The notes under the pieces were generated by a model that was not told the origin of the DNA, searched no databases, and saw nothing but the letters and a program-made list of their open reading frames with translations. The translations under genes were made by a program, and so were the position numbers. Below, in pieces: positions 1 through 8,282 of a stretch of 64,000 nucleotides of DNA (position 1 is the first letter of the stretch; the number at the start of each line of letters is the position of its first letter). Origin of the DNA: Bdellovibrionales bacterium RIFCSPHIGHO2_01_FULL_40_29 (GTDB taxonomy: Bacteria > Bdellovibrionota > Bdellovibrionia > Bdellovibrionales > Bdellovibrionaceae); NCBI GenBank assembly GCA_001771815.1, contig MEPU01000008.1, positions 171,801 to 235,800 on the forward strand. Reading direction: 5' to 3'.

Positions 1-919
1 GCTCCGCAAGGTAAACACGAAATCCAAAACCCAAAGTGTGAATCAAAAATCCAATAGAGACAAAGGTCCACGCAAGCCCCATACCGCCACTCATCTTTCG
101 TATCCATATATAAAGTAGCGTCAACACAGCCAAAAGATAAAAAACATAGGCCCACCGAAAAGGGTGAATTTTATTGTAAATCACCTCTGTTTTTGTTTTT
201 CGAGCCGCTTCGTATTTTTCTGGATTAAACCTGCGGGCAGCATCTTGAAATTTAATCACGGCTTGATCTAAACTCTGACCAGCCTCTTCAATATTTTTCC
301 CCTCAGCGGTGGCTCCCAAAAAAGTAGCCACATTTTTACTGATCTCTAAAAAATAAGGCTGAATTTCTATCGGCAACTCAGAAACAGAAAACCATTGAGT
401 CGCATCCGGCCGAGGCAATACAGCTAGCAAACGACCACTGGCAATCTCACGAAAAACATAGAATTGATTTTCCAGTCTTTGCAGAGCTTGAAAATAAGGT
501 GTTAGCTTTTCTTTGGATTCTTTTTTATTTGCCAATTCCTGCATGAGGTTGCCAAACTTTTCAGTTTTAAAAAGCTCCTCGCCCGTATAGTATTTTTTCC
601 CCTTCTCAAGATCTAATTTCTCTAGAACTTCAAAATAGGTCACTTCAAATAGCGGACGATTCACCCAACTCTCAGGCGCCAACATCCACGTTAAAACAAC
701 CCAATGAGCCTCAATTGGTTTTGCATTTTGATCGGGCTTATATGATTTTTTACCATAAATGATTTCCAGGGTTTCTTTAGCAAATGTATCAAAAGGCTTA
801 ATACGTCCCGAATCTTGAACTGGTAAATACCTTATCTGGTCCCCAGATTTTGCATTGGCACCAAAACTTAAAACCAAAAAACAGAAAAAAATCAAAATCG
901 ATTTCACTCTTAAATTCAT
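1..919 (-). CDS. ResC/CcsA-type cytochrome c biogenesis protein, N-terminal part (runs off the window)
   Basis: Partial gene; the start codon is at 919 and the frame is open to base 1. The first residues form a signal peptide or anchor (MNLRVKSILIFFCFLVLSFG) followed by the motif LPVQDSGRIKPFDTFA, which is typical of the periplasmic N-terminal part of large CcsA/ResC proteins. After about 200 soluble residues two hydrophobic segments begin near residues 255 and 280. The family handles heme delivery and attachment to apocytochromes c at the outer face of the inner membrane, as partner of ResB. Its ATG overlaps the TGA of the upstream resB gene (ATGA), so the two are translationally coupled. 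The heme-handling WWD motif would lie outside the window. Confidence 0.85.
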   Translation of the reverse strand, partial: MNLRVKSILIFFCFLVLSFGANAKSGDQIRYLPVQDSGRIKPFDTFAKETLEIIYGKKSYKPDQNAKPIEAHWVVLTWMLAPESWVNRPLFEVTYFEVLEKLDLEKGKKYYTGEELFKTEKFGNLMQELANKKESKEKLTPYFQALQRLENQFYVFREIASGRLLAVLPRPDATQWFSVSELPIEIQPYFLEISKNVATFLGATAEGKNIEEAGQSLDQAVIKFQDAARRFNPEKYEAARKTKTEVIYNKIHPFRWAYVFYLLAVLTLLYIWIRKMSGGMGLAWTFVSIGFLIHTLGFGFRVYLAE

Positions 920-2316
920 ACAGCAGTTCTCCTTTTTCGCTTTTGGTAGAAAAGCCAAACAATACCGATAGACATAATGAGAGAACCAAAATATTTAATC
1001 CATCTTCCTGGATCATAATTAATTGAAAAAACAGATGCGGTAGGTTCTTTAGTGACCTCATCCTCTTGAAAGCTCGCTTGATAAATTGTATACCCTGCAT
1101 GTTTCAAAGGCTCATTCATCGAAATCACTGCTGATTTTGCTTGGCCACCGACTCCGTCATCAACACCAACCGTGACTTCGCTTTCATAAGCCATTGCCTT
1201 CATTGACCCCTCATAACGAGAAACTTTAAAACCCTTCAATGCTATCGGAAATCCCAAATCCAATCGCCGGTTCTGGTATGTTATTAAATAAGCTTCACTT
1301 GTTCCAAAAATTTTAAGAATATCGTTTAAAACCAACCAATGAAGATCACCCGCTCGTCGAATCTGAATGGCCGCAGTGGTCAGTGGAGTTGGTCGTTCCG
1401 AGCGCGTCACATCCCACTCCTCGGTAGCTCGAGGAATATAATCCAAAAGCCTCAACTCCATCCCCATCCAACCCGTATCAACCACGTCCCCAATTTTGAG
1501 AGTGCCTGTTTTAAAAACTTTTGCCTGATCTTTCCTAAAAATAGAATACGTCAGCGACTCATCATTCTTAGGTGTTAGATAAATTTCATTTTTACCCAAA
1601 GTTTTTCGATCCACTTCACCTAAAAAAACTTGCGCAGGACCAAAGTTAAATTGATTTGTTTTGTTTTTTCGAACCTGAGTGATTGTCTCAACCTGCTTAA
1701 CATTTGAATTCATCAATTGAAATCGCACAGAACTCCCTGCCTGAGATGACAAACTGGGTTTCACTTTTTTAGCAAGCCGCGCATAGGGAACGTAATCAAT
1801 CACTTCGATTGTGTTGTTATTCAGGGAAACTCGAAATGGCCTCTCAAGGGAGGGCTTTTTTTTAAAAAAATCCACTTCTTGTTCAAACATTTTAGAGTAC
1901 CGATCACCATCAAATGTGGCGTAAACAACCAAATCAGTCTGAGGCATGGCAACAAAATTATTCTTTCCCGCTATGGGAACAGACATCGAGCCATCAACTC
2001 CAAATTTTTGGGTCACAAATCCACCCAGAATAATAACTATAATACCAATATGAACAAATATAAATGGATAGTGCTTCAGCTGCCAGGGCATCCGATCCAC
2101 CATCACGATAGTCAGATTATAGATCAACAATACCATCGCGACCAACATCATCCAGCTTTCGTAGACAATTCGTTTTGCAGCATAAGCATCATACCGCGAT
2201 TCAACGATGGTGCCGTAGGCAATTAATATGGCAATTGAAACCAGAATTGGAATACCCAATTGAAATGAAGTCGAGAATTTCCAGAATTTATTAAACCACT
2301 TGTTTTCAAATCTCAT
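916..2316 (-). CDS. resB: ResB-like cytochrome c biogenesis protein
   Basis: A 466-residue inner-membrane protein of the ResB/Ccs1 family, which works with ResC/CcsA in System II cytochrome c maturation by holding apocytochrome and heme on the periplasmic side. Three hydrophobic helices are visible at about residues 20-38, 54-73 and 84-102, then a long periplasmic region (about 105-435) rich in beta pattern, and a last helix near 440-458, the usual ResB topology. Histidines 82 and 89 near helix 3 are candidates for heme contact (inference). The stop codon overlaps the start of the ResC-like gene by 4 bases, and the formylglutamate hydrolase-like gene lies 15 bases upstream, suggesting one transcript. 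Confidence 0.9.
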   Translation of the reverse strand: MRFENKWFNKFWKFSTSFQLGIPILVSIAILIAYGTIVESRYDAYAAKRIVYESWMMLVAMVLLIYNLTIVMVDRMPWQLKHYPFIFVHIGIIVIILGGFVTQKFGVDGSMSVPIAGKNNFVAMPQTDLVVYATFDGDRYSKMFEQEVDFFKKKPSLERPFRVSLNNNTIEVIDYVPYARLAKKVKPSLSSQAGSSVRFQLMNSNVKQVETITQVRKNKTNQFNFGPAQVFLGEVDRKTLGKNEIYLTPKNDESLTYSIFRKDQAKVFKTGTLKIGDVVDTGWMGMELRLLDYIPRATEEWDVTRSERPTPLTTAAIQIRRAGDLHWLVLNDILKIFGTSEAYLITYQNRRLDLGFPIALKGFKVSRYEGSMKAMAYESEVTVGVDDGVGGQAKSAVISMNEPLKHAGYTIYQASFQEDEVTKEPTASVFSINYDPGRWIKYFGSLIMSIGIVWLFYQKRKRRTAV

Positions 2317-2331
2317 GATGTGATCGGAATA

Positions 2332-3159
2332 TTAATCTTGGATTACCAAATTGGGTAGCTCTGATTTGATGTACTCGAGTGCTGCCCGAATTTTCTTCTG
2401 AACATGCTCAGCTGCAGTGGTTTTTAATTGCTTAGATTCTTCATCCATATACAAACTTCGATTGAGTTCCACTTGAATAGCGTGCTGACCAGATGCTGGT
2501 CGGCCATAAGTCTCTGTGACGCGGCCTCCCAAATAGGGCCAATTGTAGCCTACTTTAAAACCTGCCGTCACATAGGCCGCAATCACCAAATCGCGAAATT
2601 TTTTATTACAACTTTTCCCACCGCAATCACTGATAACAATATCCGCACGTTGTTCGCCTGGATCACGATGCATTCGAGTGCCCATAGAGGGCATTGAATG
2701 GGCATCTATATGAAAAACATTTTTATGCCTTTTCTGAAAAATTCGATAATAATTTCGCACACCTTCATGAAAAGGTTCGTAAATTAATTGAGTTAACTTT
2801 TCATGAGCCTCTCGAGATATTGGCGCCGGCATCAACTGCTGTTCTGATTTTGTTCGCACCCAATGATAACCATCACTATGACGGCCCGATGGGTTCTGAC
2901 TGCCGATCACAGAATCACAATCAACATCCTCTGGAATGCGATTTAAATCAACAGCATAGCGGTGCCATAAAGTTGTCTGAAAAGGAATATTCAATTCGTT
3001 CATTGCTGGCATATAAAGCTGGTCTACATACCGATCCACATCCGACATTAATAAAGTCTCTGGTAAATTCTTTAGCCATGGTGCTAATTCTGGAACAGTC
3101 TCGCCGGAGTGAGGAATACTTATAAAAATTGGAACTTCAGTTGTTGTTAATTGACTCAT
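2332..3159 (-). CDS. N-formylglutamate amidohydrolase family protein
   Basis: 275 residues with the family hallmarks: IPHSG at residues 15-19, the DVDRYVD segment at 40-46, DLNR at 71-74, HIDAHSMPS at 150-158, and a late VELNRSLY. These match the zinc-hydrolase family that includes HutG (formylglutamate to glutamate and formate at the end of one histidine-degradation route). No other hut genes are nearby, so the true substrate could be another N-formyl amino acid. It is divergent from the cobalamin adenosyltransferase gene with only 26 bases between start codons, and it precedes resB by 15 bases, so it may head the cytochrome maturation transcript. Confidence 0.85.
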   Translation of the reverse strand: MSQLTTTEVPIFISIPHSGETVPELAPWLKNLPETLLMSDVDRYVDQLYMPAMNELNIPFQTTLWHRYAVDLNRIPEDVDCDSVIGSQNPSGRHSDGYHWVRTKSEQQLMPAPISREAHEKLTQLIYEPFHEGVRNYYRIFQKRHKNVFHIDAHSMPSMGTRMHRDPGEQRADIVISDCGGKSCNKKFRDLVIAAYVTAGFKVGYNWPYLGGRVTETYGRPASGQHAIQVELNRSLYMDEESKQLKTTAAEHVQKKIRAALEYIKSELPNLVIQD

Positions 3160-3185
3160 ACCCTGCCTTCGTTTGAAATAAGGTT

Positions 3186-3752
3186 ATGAAAATTTACACA
3201 AAAACTGGAGATAAAGGTACGACTCGCTTGGTCGATGGCTCTTGTGTCGAAAAATTCAACCCTCGCGTTGAAGCCTACGGCTGTGTTGATGAATTGAATT
3301 CTATTCTTGGATTGATTCGAAGCCTTCTTAAAGAAAAAAATAATCCCTTACTCACCCCACTTGAACCACGACTTGAGCGGATTCAAAATCACCTTTTTAA
3401 TGTGGGCTCACTTTTAGCGACTGAAAAAAAGGACGTCTTTGAAAAACTTCCCGCTGTAACACCAAATCATATTCACACGCTCGAACAATGGATTGACGAG
3501 GCCACGATAGAGCTTCCCGATTTGAAAAATTTTATTTTACCCAGCGGCAGCACTCTCGCAAGCCAACTTCATCTGAGCCGCACTTCTTGTCGGCGCGCCG
3601 AACGCCGCGCTGCCGAGATTTCTGTTAAAGAAGATCACTATGAGTTTGTTTTGATTTATTTAAATCGCTTGAGCGATCTTCTTTTCACTTGGGCACGGTG
3701 GGTGAACTTCAAAATGGATATTCCCGAAACCCTTTGGAAAAAAGATGAGTGA
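3186..3752 (+). CDS. Cob(I)alamin adenosyltransferase, PduO type
   Basis: 188 residues, normal length for PduO/MMAB-type ATP:cob(I)alamin adenosyltransferases, which transfer the adenosyl group of ATP to cobalt(I) corrinoid to make adenosylcobalamin. The N-terminal ATP-binding motif TKTGDKGTT is at residues 5-13, followed by VDELNS (about 34-39); the C-terminal helix carries the arginine-rich SRTSCRRAERR motif that forms the active site at the trimer interface. The start has an AAGG ribosome site five bases upstream. It overlaps the downstream acetyltransferase gene by 8 bases. The product would serve any adenosylcobalamin enzyme; none is in this window. Confidence 0.92.
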   Translation: MKIYTKTGDKGTTRLVDGSCVEKFNPRVEAYGCVDELNSILGLIRSLLKEKNNPLLTPLEPRLERIQNHLFNVGSLLATEKKDVFEKLPAVTPNHIHTLEQWIDEATIELPDLKNFILPSGSTLASQLHLSRTSCRRAERRAAEISVKEDHYEFVLIYLNRLSDLLFTWARWVNFKMDIPETLWKKDE

Positions 3753-4887
3753 CTCGTCCCCCTTGCATATCCGCGAGGCGACTTCAGAAGATTCACAACG
3801 TCTCAACACTTTTTTCACCTCGATTCCAATCACTGGCGCTATTCAAATTAAAATTGCTCGAGAAGAACAATTTTTTTCATTTTATCAACGCCTAGGACTT
3901 CCCTACAAAACCTATCTGCTCGAAGATGGTCATGAACTTTTAGGCACAGCCAGTTTCCTGATTCGAGAACTTAAATTTAAAGATAAAATTTTAAAGATTG
4001 CCCAAGGTTGCGATCTTCGCATTGCGCCCAACCGCAAAGCCATTCTTTCGTGGTCAAAATTTTTTCTGCCGCTGCTCGAAGAAATTCGTCAGATCGAACA
4101 CTGTGACGGATTTATCACTTCGATCAATCACACAGAATCCCAATCCATGAATGCCTTTATTCGCCCCAAAATGCGGCGTTCTGAACAGCCAGCCTATAGC
4201 TTGGCTCGAAAATACAACCTGGTCTCGATTCATGGAAGTTACCCATGGCAACCCAGCCTGAATGAGAACATAACCGTCAGACCTTACAACTCCTCAGACA
4301 AAGATGCCTTGATCCAATTTATTTCAAAACAACTCAAGGGCCACGACTTTGCTCCCAAAGAACTCTCTGAAGATGTCGCTGCTTATATTCAGCGTTCATT
4401 TCTGTATTCGTGGAGCCAATTTTTAATTGCATTTTCAAGAGATAAGAAAATTATTGGCTGTGTTCAACCGATCAGCTCCAGCCTCTTGCAGGACTATTTA
4501 CCTCAGGAGTACGATCAACAAGCCCATAATTTTCGACAATTTTTAAAAGTAGCGCAGTGGCTACAGATCGGCCGAAGACTCACAAAACCCTATTCTCGCT
4601 CAAAGCAACAAGAAGCCCTACATTTTCGAATGCTGCACTTTTTCCTGTTCGAACATGCCGAAGTCCAAAAAGCATTGCTTCAAGCGGCTTACACCACGTC
4701 GAAACAAAATGAATTTTTAATTTATGCTTATGAAAAAAGTGATTACGTAAAACGTCCGCCTCGGGGTAGTATTTATGCTGAAATTCCCTATGGACTTTAC
4801 AATATCGAAACACCCGATCGAGATGCCCTCACCGAGCTGACCTTAAATAATGATCAGCCCGTTTGGTTGGATTTAATTTGGTTTTAA
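3745..4887 (+). CDS. GNAT family acetyltransferase-like protein
   Basis: 380 residues. The N-terminal part (LHIREATSEDSQRLNTFF) and the internal segment ITVRPYNSSDKDALIQFI both read like the first strand and helix of a GNAT acyl-CoA transferase fold, so the protein may contain two tandem GNAT-like domains (about 1-170 and 175-330). The acyl-CoA binding loop is not sharply recognisable, so the second domain in particular may be inactive. Substrate unknown. Its start overlaps the end of the adenosyltransferase gene by 8 bases, implying translational coupling, but no functional link is obvious. It converges on the lipoprotein gene with one base between the two stops. Confidence 0.6.
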   Translation: MSDSSPLHIREATSEDSQRLNTFFTSIPITGAIQIKIAREEQFFSFYQRLGLPYKTYLLEDGHELLGTASFLIRELKFKDKILKIAQGCDLRIAPNRKAILSWSKFFLPLLEEIRQIEHCDGFITSINHTESQSMNAFIRPKMRRSEQPAYSLARKYNLVSIHGSYPWQPSLNENITVRPYNSSDKDALIQFISKQLKGHDFAPKELSEDVAAYIQRSFLYSWSQFLIAFSRDKKIIGCVQPISSSLLQDYLPQEYDQQAHNFRQFLKVAQWLQIGRRLTKPYSRSKQQEALHFRMLHFFLFEHAEVQKALLQAAYTTSKQNEFLIYAYEKSDYVKRPPRGSIYAEIPYGLYNIETPDRDALTELTLNNDQPVWLDLIWF

Positions 4888-4888
4888 A

Positions 4889-5824
4889 TTAGTTCGCCCA
4901 TGTTGTCAGATGACTTTGAATTTTCAAAATACTTTGTCTCAACACTTCTTGTTGACGAGCCATTTCAGCAGCATCCGCAGCCGGATCACCCGAAACACCA
5001 ACAAGCTCGACAGGATTAACCATCGCACCAGTATGGTCCGCAATCGGAGTCACTCGGTCCAATATTATTTCCCAATTGTTTTTTGCTATGGCTATGTCCA
5101 ATTTCTCAACAGACATCGCTGCATTCATTTCTTGGTTCATAAAACCTGTGATTTTAATCCCAATCCAAGGTGCAAATTTCAATTTAGCAATGAAGTCGAT
5201 CTTTTCGTTGTACTCAATGGCTGTTGTTACCATTCCAACAGTTTTAAGCTTATCCTTTAATAGACTGGCCTTCAACATCACCTTGTCATAAAAACTTGAA
5301 CGCAAACTGAGGATTTGCAAAGCCGTATCGAAGTACCGACCACCGCGCATAACCTCTGTATGAATGATCTCCTGAACCACATGATCCGGCAAGAAGCCAG
5401 CAACGATTTGCAACGAGTAAAACAGAGCCAACTTTGAACGCTCAAATCGACGCATTTGTTCTGCATTTTTCAGTTCTTCATCTTCTGGATACTGATCACG
5501 ATACGTGTTTTCATTGATATTCACCATTTTAACGTAAATCAACTTCACGGCTTCTTCAGCAGTTAATGTTTCAGCCAAAAGCTTTCCCGGGCCCATCATA
5601 TCACCTGGGATTGGGGATAAAAACATTTGATTTTCTTCTTGCATTAAATGATCTAGAGATACCGCCAACTTTTGCAAGCGAATGCTTTCATTTGTTTGCG
5701 CCATTCCTCGATTGGTCTCGGCAATTTGATCTGGCAAATGCTCTGTGCCATCCATAATATTTTTAATCTGTCCACACGCCGTAAGAGCCACTGCTGCTGC
5801 TATCAATACTAATTTTTTCATCAT
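4889..5824 (-). CDS. Putative lipoprotein of unknown function
   Basis: 311 residues beginning with a lipoprotein signal peptide; the lipobox is LTAC with the acylated cysteine at residue 17. The mature part is mostly helical, starting with a heptad-like stretch (residues 25-60) and continuing with charged amphipathic helices. No catalytic motif is visible and I do not recognise the family. It is followed on the same strand by none of its neighbours' known pathways; the secreted chalcone-isomerase-like gene lies 33 bases upstream, so the two envelope proteins may be cotranscribed. Envelope location is inferred from the lipobox. Confidence 0.75.
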   Translation of the reverse strand: MMKKLVLIAAAVALTACGQIKNIMDGTEHLPDQIAETNRGMAQTNESIRLQKLAVSLDHLMQEENQMFLSPIPGDMMGPGKLLAETLTAEEAVKLIYVKMVNINENTYRDQYPEDEELKNAEQMRRFERSKLALFYSLQIVAGFLPDHVVQEIIHTEVMRGGRYFDTALQILSLRSSFYDKVMLKASLLKDKLKTVGMVTTAIEYNEKIDFIAKLKFAPWIGIKITGFMNQEMNAAMSVEKLDIAIAKNNWEIILDRVTPIADHTGAMVNPVELVGVSGDPAADAAEMARQQEVLRQSILKIQSHLTTWAN

Positions 5825-5857
5825 TTTAATTACCTTTTTGAAATCGAATTTTAGTGA

Positions 5858-6505
5858 TTAGTAAACAGGATTTAATAATTGTTTTTTCAAAGCTGCTAAT
5901 CCATCGTCAGACGATTTTCCCAGCCAGATAGCCATAATTTTTGTCATCAACTGAGCCGAACCTTGAAATGATTTCTGAACACCACTTGCGTCTTCATAGT
6001 AAACGTTGGTTTTTTCGCCTTCTTTAACCATCAACAATGTTAATGATTTTCCCTGAACCGCATCCGCACTTTTTTCAACCATGGATAACATCTGCTGCAA
6101 TTCAGCATCAAGTGCATATCCATTGGCTTGAAGTCCTTCACGAAATGAAATCGCCAACGCAGATGCCGCAACCGTACGGATCATCGACATTTTTAAAGAA
6201 ACTTGCTTTGAATGAGTCACCAATGACGTCAAGGCTTTGTCATCACGTGAAAAAGCACCTTTATTATCTGAAAATAATTGAGCCACATACGCTTTAGCAG
6301 GAACAAACAAGACTGTTTTGCTACGCAGACCCGCACCCAATAAATCCAATTTAAATGCAGAAGGTTTTCCTTGTGAATCATTGATCGTTGCTGTTTTATT
6401 CAGATTAACGCCTTCAATCTGAAGCGCACCCTGTTCAAAAGTCATCAAACCTGCTTGAGCAGATAAACCAGTCGCAAGGGCTATTGTAAAAAGTATTTTT
6501 TTCAT
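5858..6505 (-). CDS. Secreted chalcone isomerase-like domain protein
   Basis: 215 residues with a clear signal peptide (MKKILFTIALATGLSAQA, cleavage near residue 18-20). The segment LLGAGLRSKTVLFVPAKAYVAQLF resembles the chalcone isomerase-like fold found in bacterial periplasmic proteins (start of the fold: GxGxRxK followed by KVYVAxLYL). Bacterial members have no proven isomerase activity and are thought to bind small hydrophobic ligands. Residues expected for plant enzyme catalysis cannot be identified. The ribosome site AGGAGA lies inside a potential stem described separately at 6511-6541. Family assignment is from pattern memory only. Confidence 0.6.
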   Translation of the reverse strand: MKKILFTIALATGLSAQAGLMTFEQGALQIEGVNLNKTATINDSQGKPSAFKLDLLGAGLRSKTVLFVPAKAYVAQLFSDNKGAFSRDDKALTSLVTHSKQVSLKMSMIRTVAASALAISFREGLQANGYALDAELQQMLSMVEKSADAVQGKSLTLLMVKEGEKTNVYYEDASGVQKSFQGSAQLMTKIMAIWLGKSSDDGLAALKKQLLNPVY

Positions 6506-6510
6506 TTTTA

Positions 6511-6541
6511 TCTCCTGTAAGTTTTTTTATGCTGCAGGAGA
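6511..6541 (-). promoter_or_regulatory. Stem that could sequester the ribosome site of the 5858-6505 gene
   Basis: TCTCCTG at 6511-6517 and its exact complement CAGGAGA at 6535-6541 form a 7-bp stem with a 17-base loop. On the minus-strand transcript the 3' arm is the AGGAGA ribosome site placed about 6 bases before the ATG at 6505. Folding would hide the ribosome site. The inverted repeat is seen; the regulatory role is inference. Confidence 0.35.
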
Positions 6542-6630
6542 AGAACACAGTTCAAATATTGATGTCACGAGGAAGACGCCATGTTGCAGAACTTACACTT
6601 GTTTCAGTTTATTTTCTGTTAAAATGCTTA

Positions 6631-7122
6631 TTATGAATGCAAATGAAGGCCGCTTTTAACGTCACTCCAGAACCAATTCAAATTGGGATCTTGATGAATC
6701 ATATCATAGAGCGGAGCGCTATTGAGCTTGAGCTGAATACGAAGAAAAGCTTCGAGCTCGTCAAAACCAGGCCCAATGGTAACGATCTTAAGTTGCTCGA
6801 TTGTTGAAAGTTTTAAAAATGTGGATGTCAGTTGCGAGAAATCTTCATAATCTCGACGACGAATAATTAAATCAGGCTCGACACCTTGGGCTTGCCATCT
6901 TTGAAAAAGGGATTGCTGTAACATGATTTTTAAACGGGATTTCTGATGGTAATTCAGAAGGCTAAAAACATTCTGATCCATCATGGCGATGAACAGATCA
7001 CAGTTCAAAAATTCTTTTTGATTCTCACGCAAACATTTAATGATTTCTGGAATACGCAATAGTGATTTACGAATATGTAAATCATCAATGAGTGCTCCAT
7101 CCGTGAAGTAAATGACCGTCAT
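6631..7122 (-). CDS. Hypothetical protein
   Basis: 163 residues, no signal peptide and no membrane segment. It starts MTVIYFTDGALIDD and has an alternating strand/helix pattern (FLNCDLFIAMMDQN, IEQLKIVTIGPGFDE), suggesting a small alpha/beta cytosolic protein. I do not recognise the family. A perfect 8-bp inverted repeat lies 16 bases upstream of its start, so it may be under operator control, and it is divergent from the type II secretion operon. Confidence 0.6.
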   Translation of the reverse strand: MTVIYFTDGALIDDLHIRKSLLRIPEIIKCLRENQKEFLNCDLFIAMMDQNVFSLLNYHQKSRLKIMLQQSLFQRWQAQGVEPDLIIRRRDYEDFSQLTSTFLKLSTIEQLKIVTIGPGFDELEAFLRIQLKLNSAPLYDMIHQDPNLNWFWSDVKSGLHLHS

Positions 7123-7137
7123 AGTCCCTTTTAACTC

Positions 7138-7159
7138 AAAGTAACATCCAGGTTACTTT
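7138..7159. promoter_or_regulatory. Perfect 8-bp inverted repeat, operator-like
   Basis: AAAGTAAC (7138-7145), spacer ATCCAG, then GTTACTTT (7152-7159). It sits between the divergent hypothetical gene (start 7122) and gspC (start 7323), close to the former. There is no long T tract on either side, so a terminator is unlikely; a dimeric regulator site is the simplest reading. A direct repeat AGGTCCAGA at 7237-7245 and 7249-7257 lies in the same intergenic region. Confidence 0.4.
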
Positions 7160-7322
7160 TGTGCTATTTTCATTAGACCCGACAAAAGGCTCAAAAGGCC
7201 AGACTTTTCCTAGGCTAAAGGCTTTGATTTGGCCCAAGGTCCAGAGCCAGGTCCAGATTATGCGGATCGACGTGATTAGAACTCCCCGAGACCTAGGGCT
7301 ATTGTTATCTTGAGTACAGGCT

Positions 7323-8243
7323 ATGAAATTAGGAAAATTCAACTTAGTACGACAGAAGCGATTGGCTCAGTTTGCCTTATATGGGTTTCTGCTCTTCTTG
7401 GCTTTTTCCATAGCGGATTTAACGATTATTTATATTCGTGATTTAATGCTTCCCTCAGAAGCTCCTCCGCAAAAAACCGCAAAAATGAATCCACAGCAGT
7501 TTATCGATCGGAATCAATTCACAGGAATCAGTTCACGCAATTTATTTTCTTCAACCGGAATCATGCCCGAAGCCATTACTCTAAAGCAAGATGACACTCA
7601 AAAAGAAGACATCCCTATCTTGTCAGCCTTGCCGCTGAATTTAATTGGAACTCTGGTTCACTCTGATCCCTCTAAATCCATCGCAGCGATCGAAGTCAAA
7701 AGCAAAAATTTAACAGGCTCTTTTACGCCAGGATCTGATGTTGAGGGGCTGGCTCGAGTTGAACGTATCGAGCGAGGGATCGCCTATATCCGCAATAACA
7801 ATACAAATGCACTTGAGTATATCGAACTCAAATCTGCGGGCAAAGTTTCTTTTGATGCTTCAAAAGCTGCAGCAGTTGCTCCCGCTGCCAGCAAAGATGT
7901 GAAAGCTATTGCGCCCAATAGATTTCAAATCAAACGATCCGATCTTTTAAAATACACGAATGATTTATCCAGTGTTTTGATGCAAGCCCGAGCGGTGCCC
8001 AATCGCGATCCGGCCACGGGCGAGATCAATGGATTTCGCCTGCTGGATTTACAAGAGAATAGCATCTTCGGACAGCTGGGTTTAGCACGAATGGATATTC
8101 TTCAAAGTGTTAATGGCGAGCGGATCGATAGCATTCAAAAAGCAATGGAAACATACAACGCAATGAAAAATGGTAATAAAATTGAGCTGGGCGTTGTGCG
8201 CAATGGAAAAACCGAAGTGATGACTTACGAAATTACTCAGTAA
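7323..8243 (+). CDS. gspC: Type II secretion system protein GspC
   Basis: 306 residues: short cytosolic N-terminus, one transmembrane helix (about 15-38), a periplasmic homology region starting near ISSRNLFS and PLNLIGTLVH, an alanine-rich linker, and a C-terminal PDZ domain (about 205-300; QENSIFGQLGLARMDILQSVNG). GspC links the inner-membrane platform to the GspD secretin, and the PDZ part contributes to substrate choice. It is the first gene of the 12-gene gsp operon. The preceding 200 bases hold the likely promoter, but I could not pick a convincing -35/-10 pair. Confidence 0.9.
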   Translation: MKLGKFNLVRQKRLAQFALYGFLLFLAFSIADLTIIYIRDLMLPSEAPPQKTAKMNPQQFIDRNQFTGISSRNLFSSTGIMPEAITLKQDDTQKEDIPILSALPLNLIGTLVHSDPSKSIAAIEVKSKNLTGSFTPGSDVEGLARVERIERGIAYIRNNNTNALEYIELKSAGKVSFDASKAAAVAPAASKDVKAIAPNRFQIKRSDLLKYTNDLSSVLMQARAVPNRDPATGEINGFRLLDLQENSIFGQLGLARMDILQSVNGERIDSIQKAMETYNAMKNGNKIELGVVRNGKTEVMTYEITQ

Positions 8244-8282
8244 TCTTGTAAGCATCATTTCAAAAAAAAGTGGGGTTTAGGA

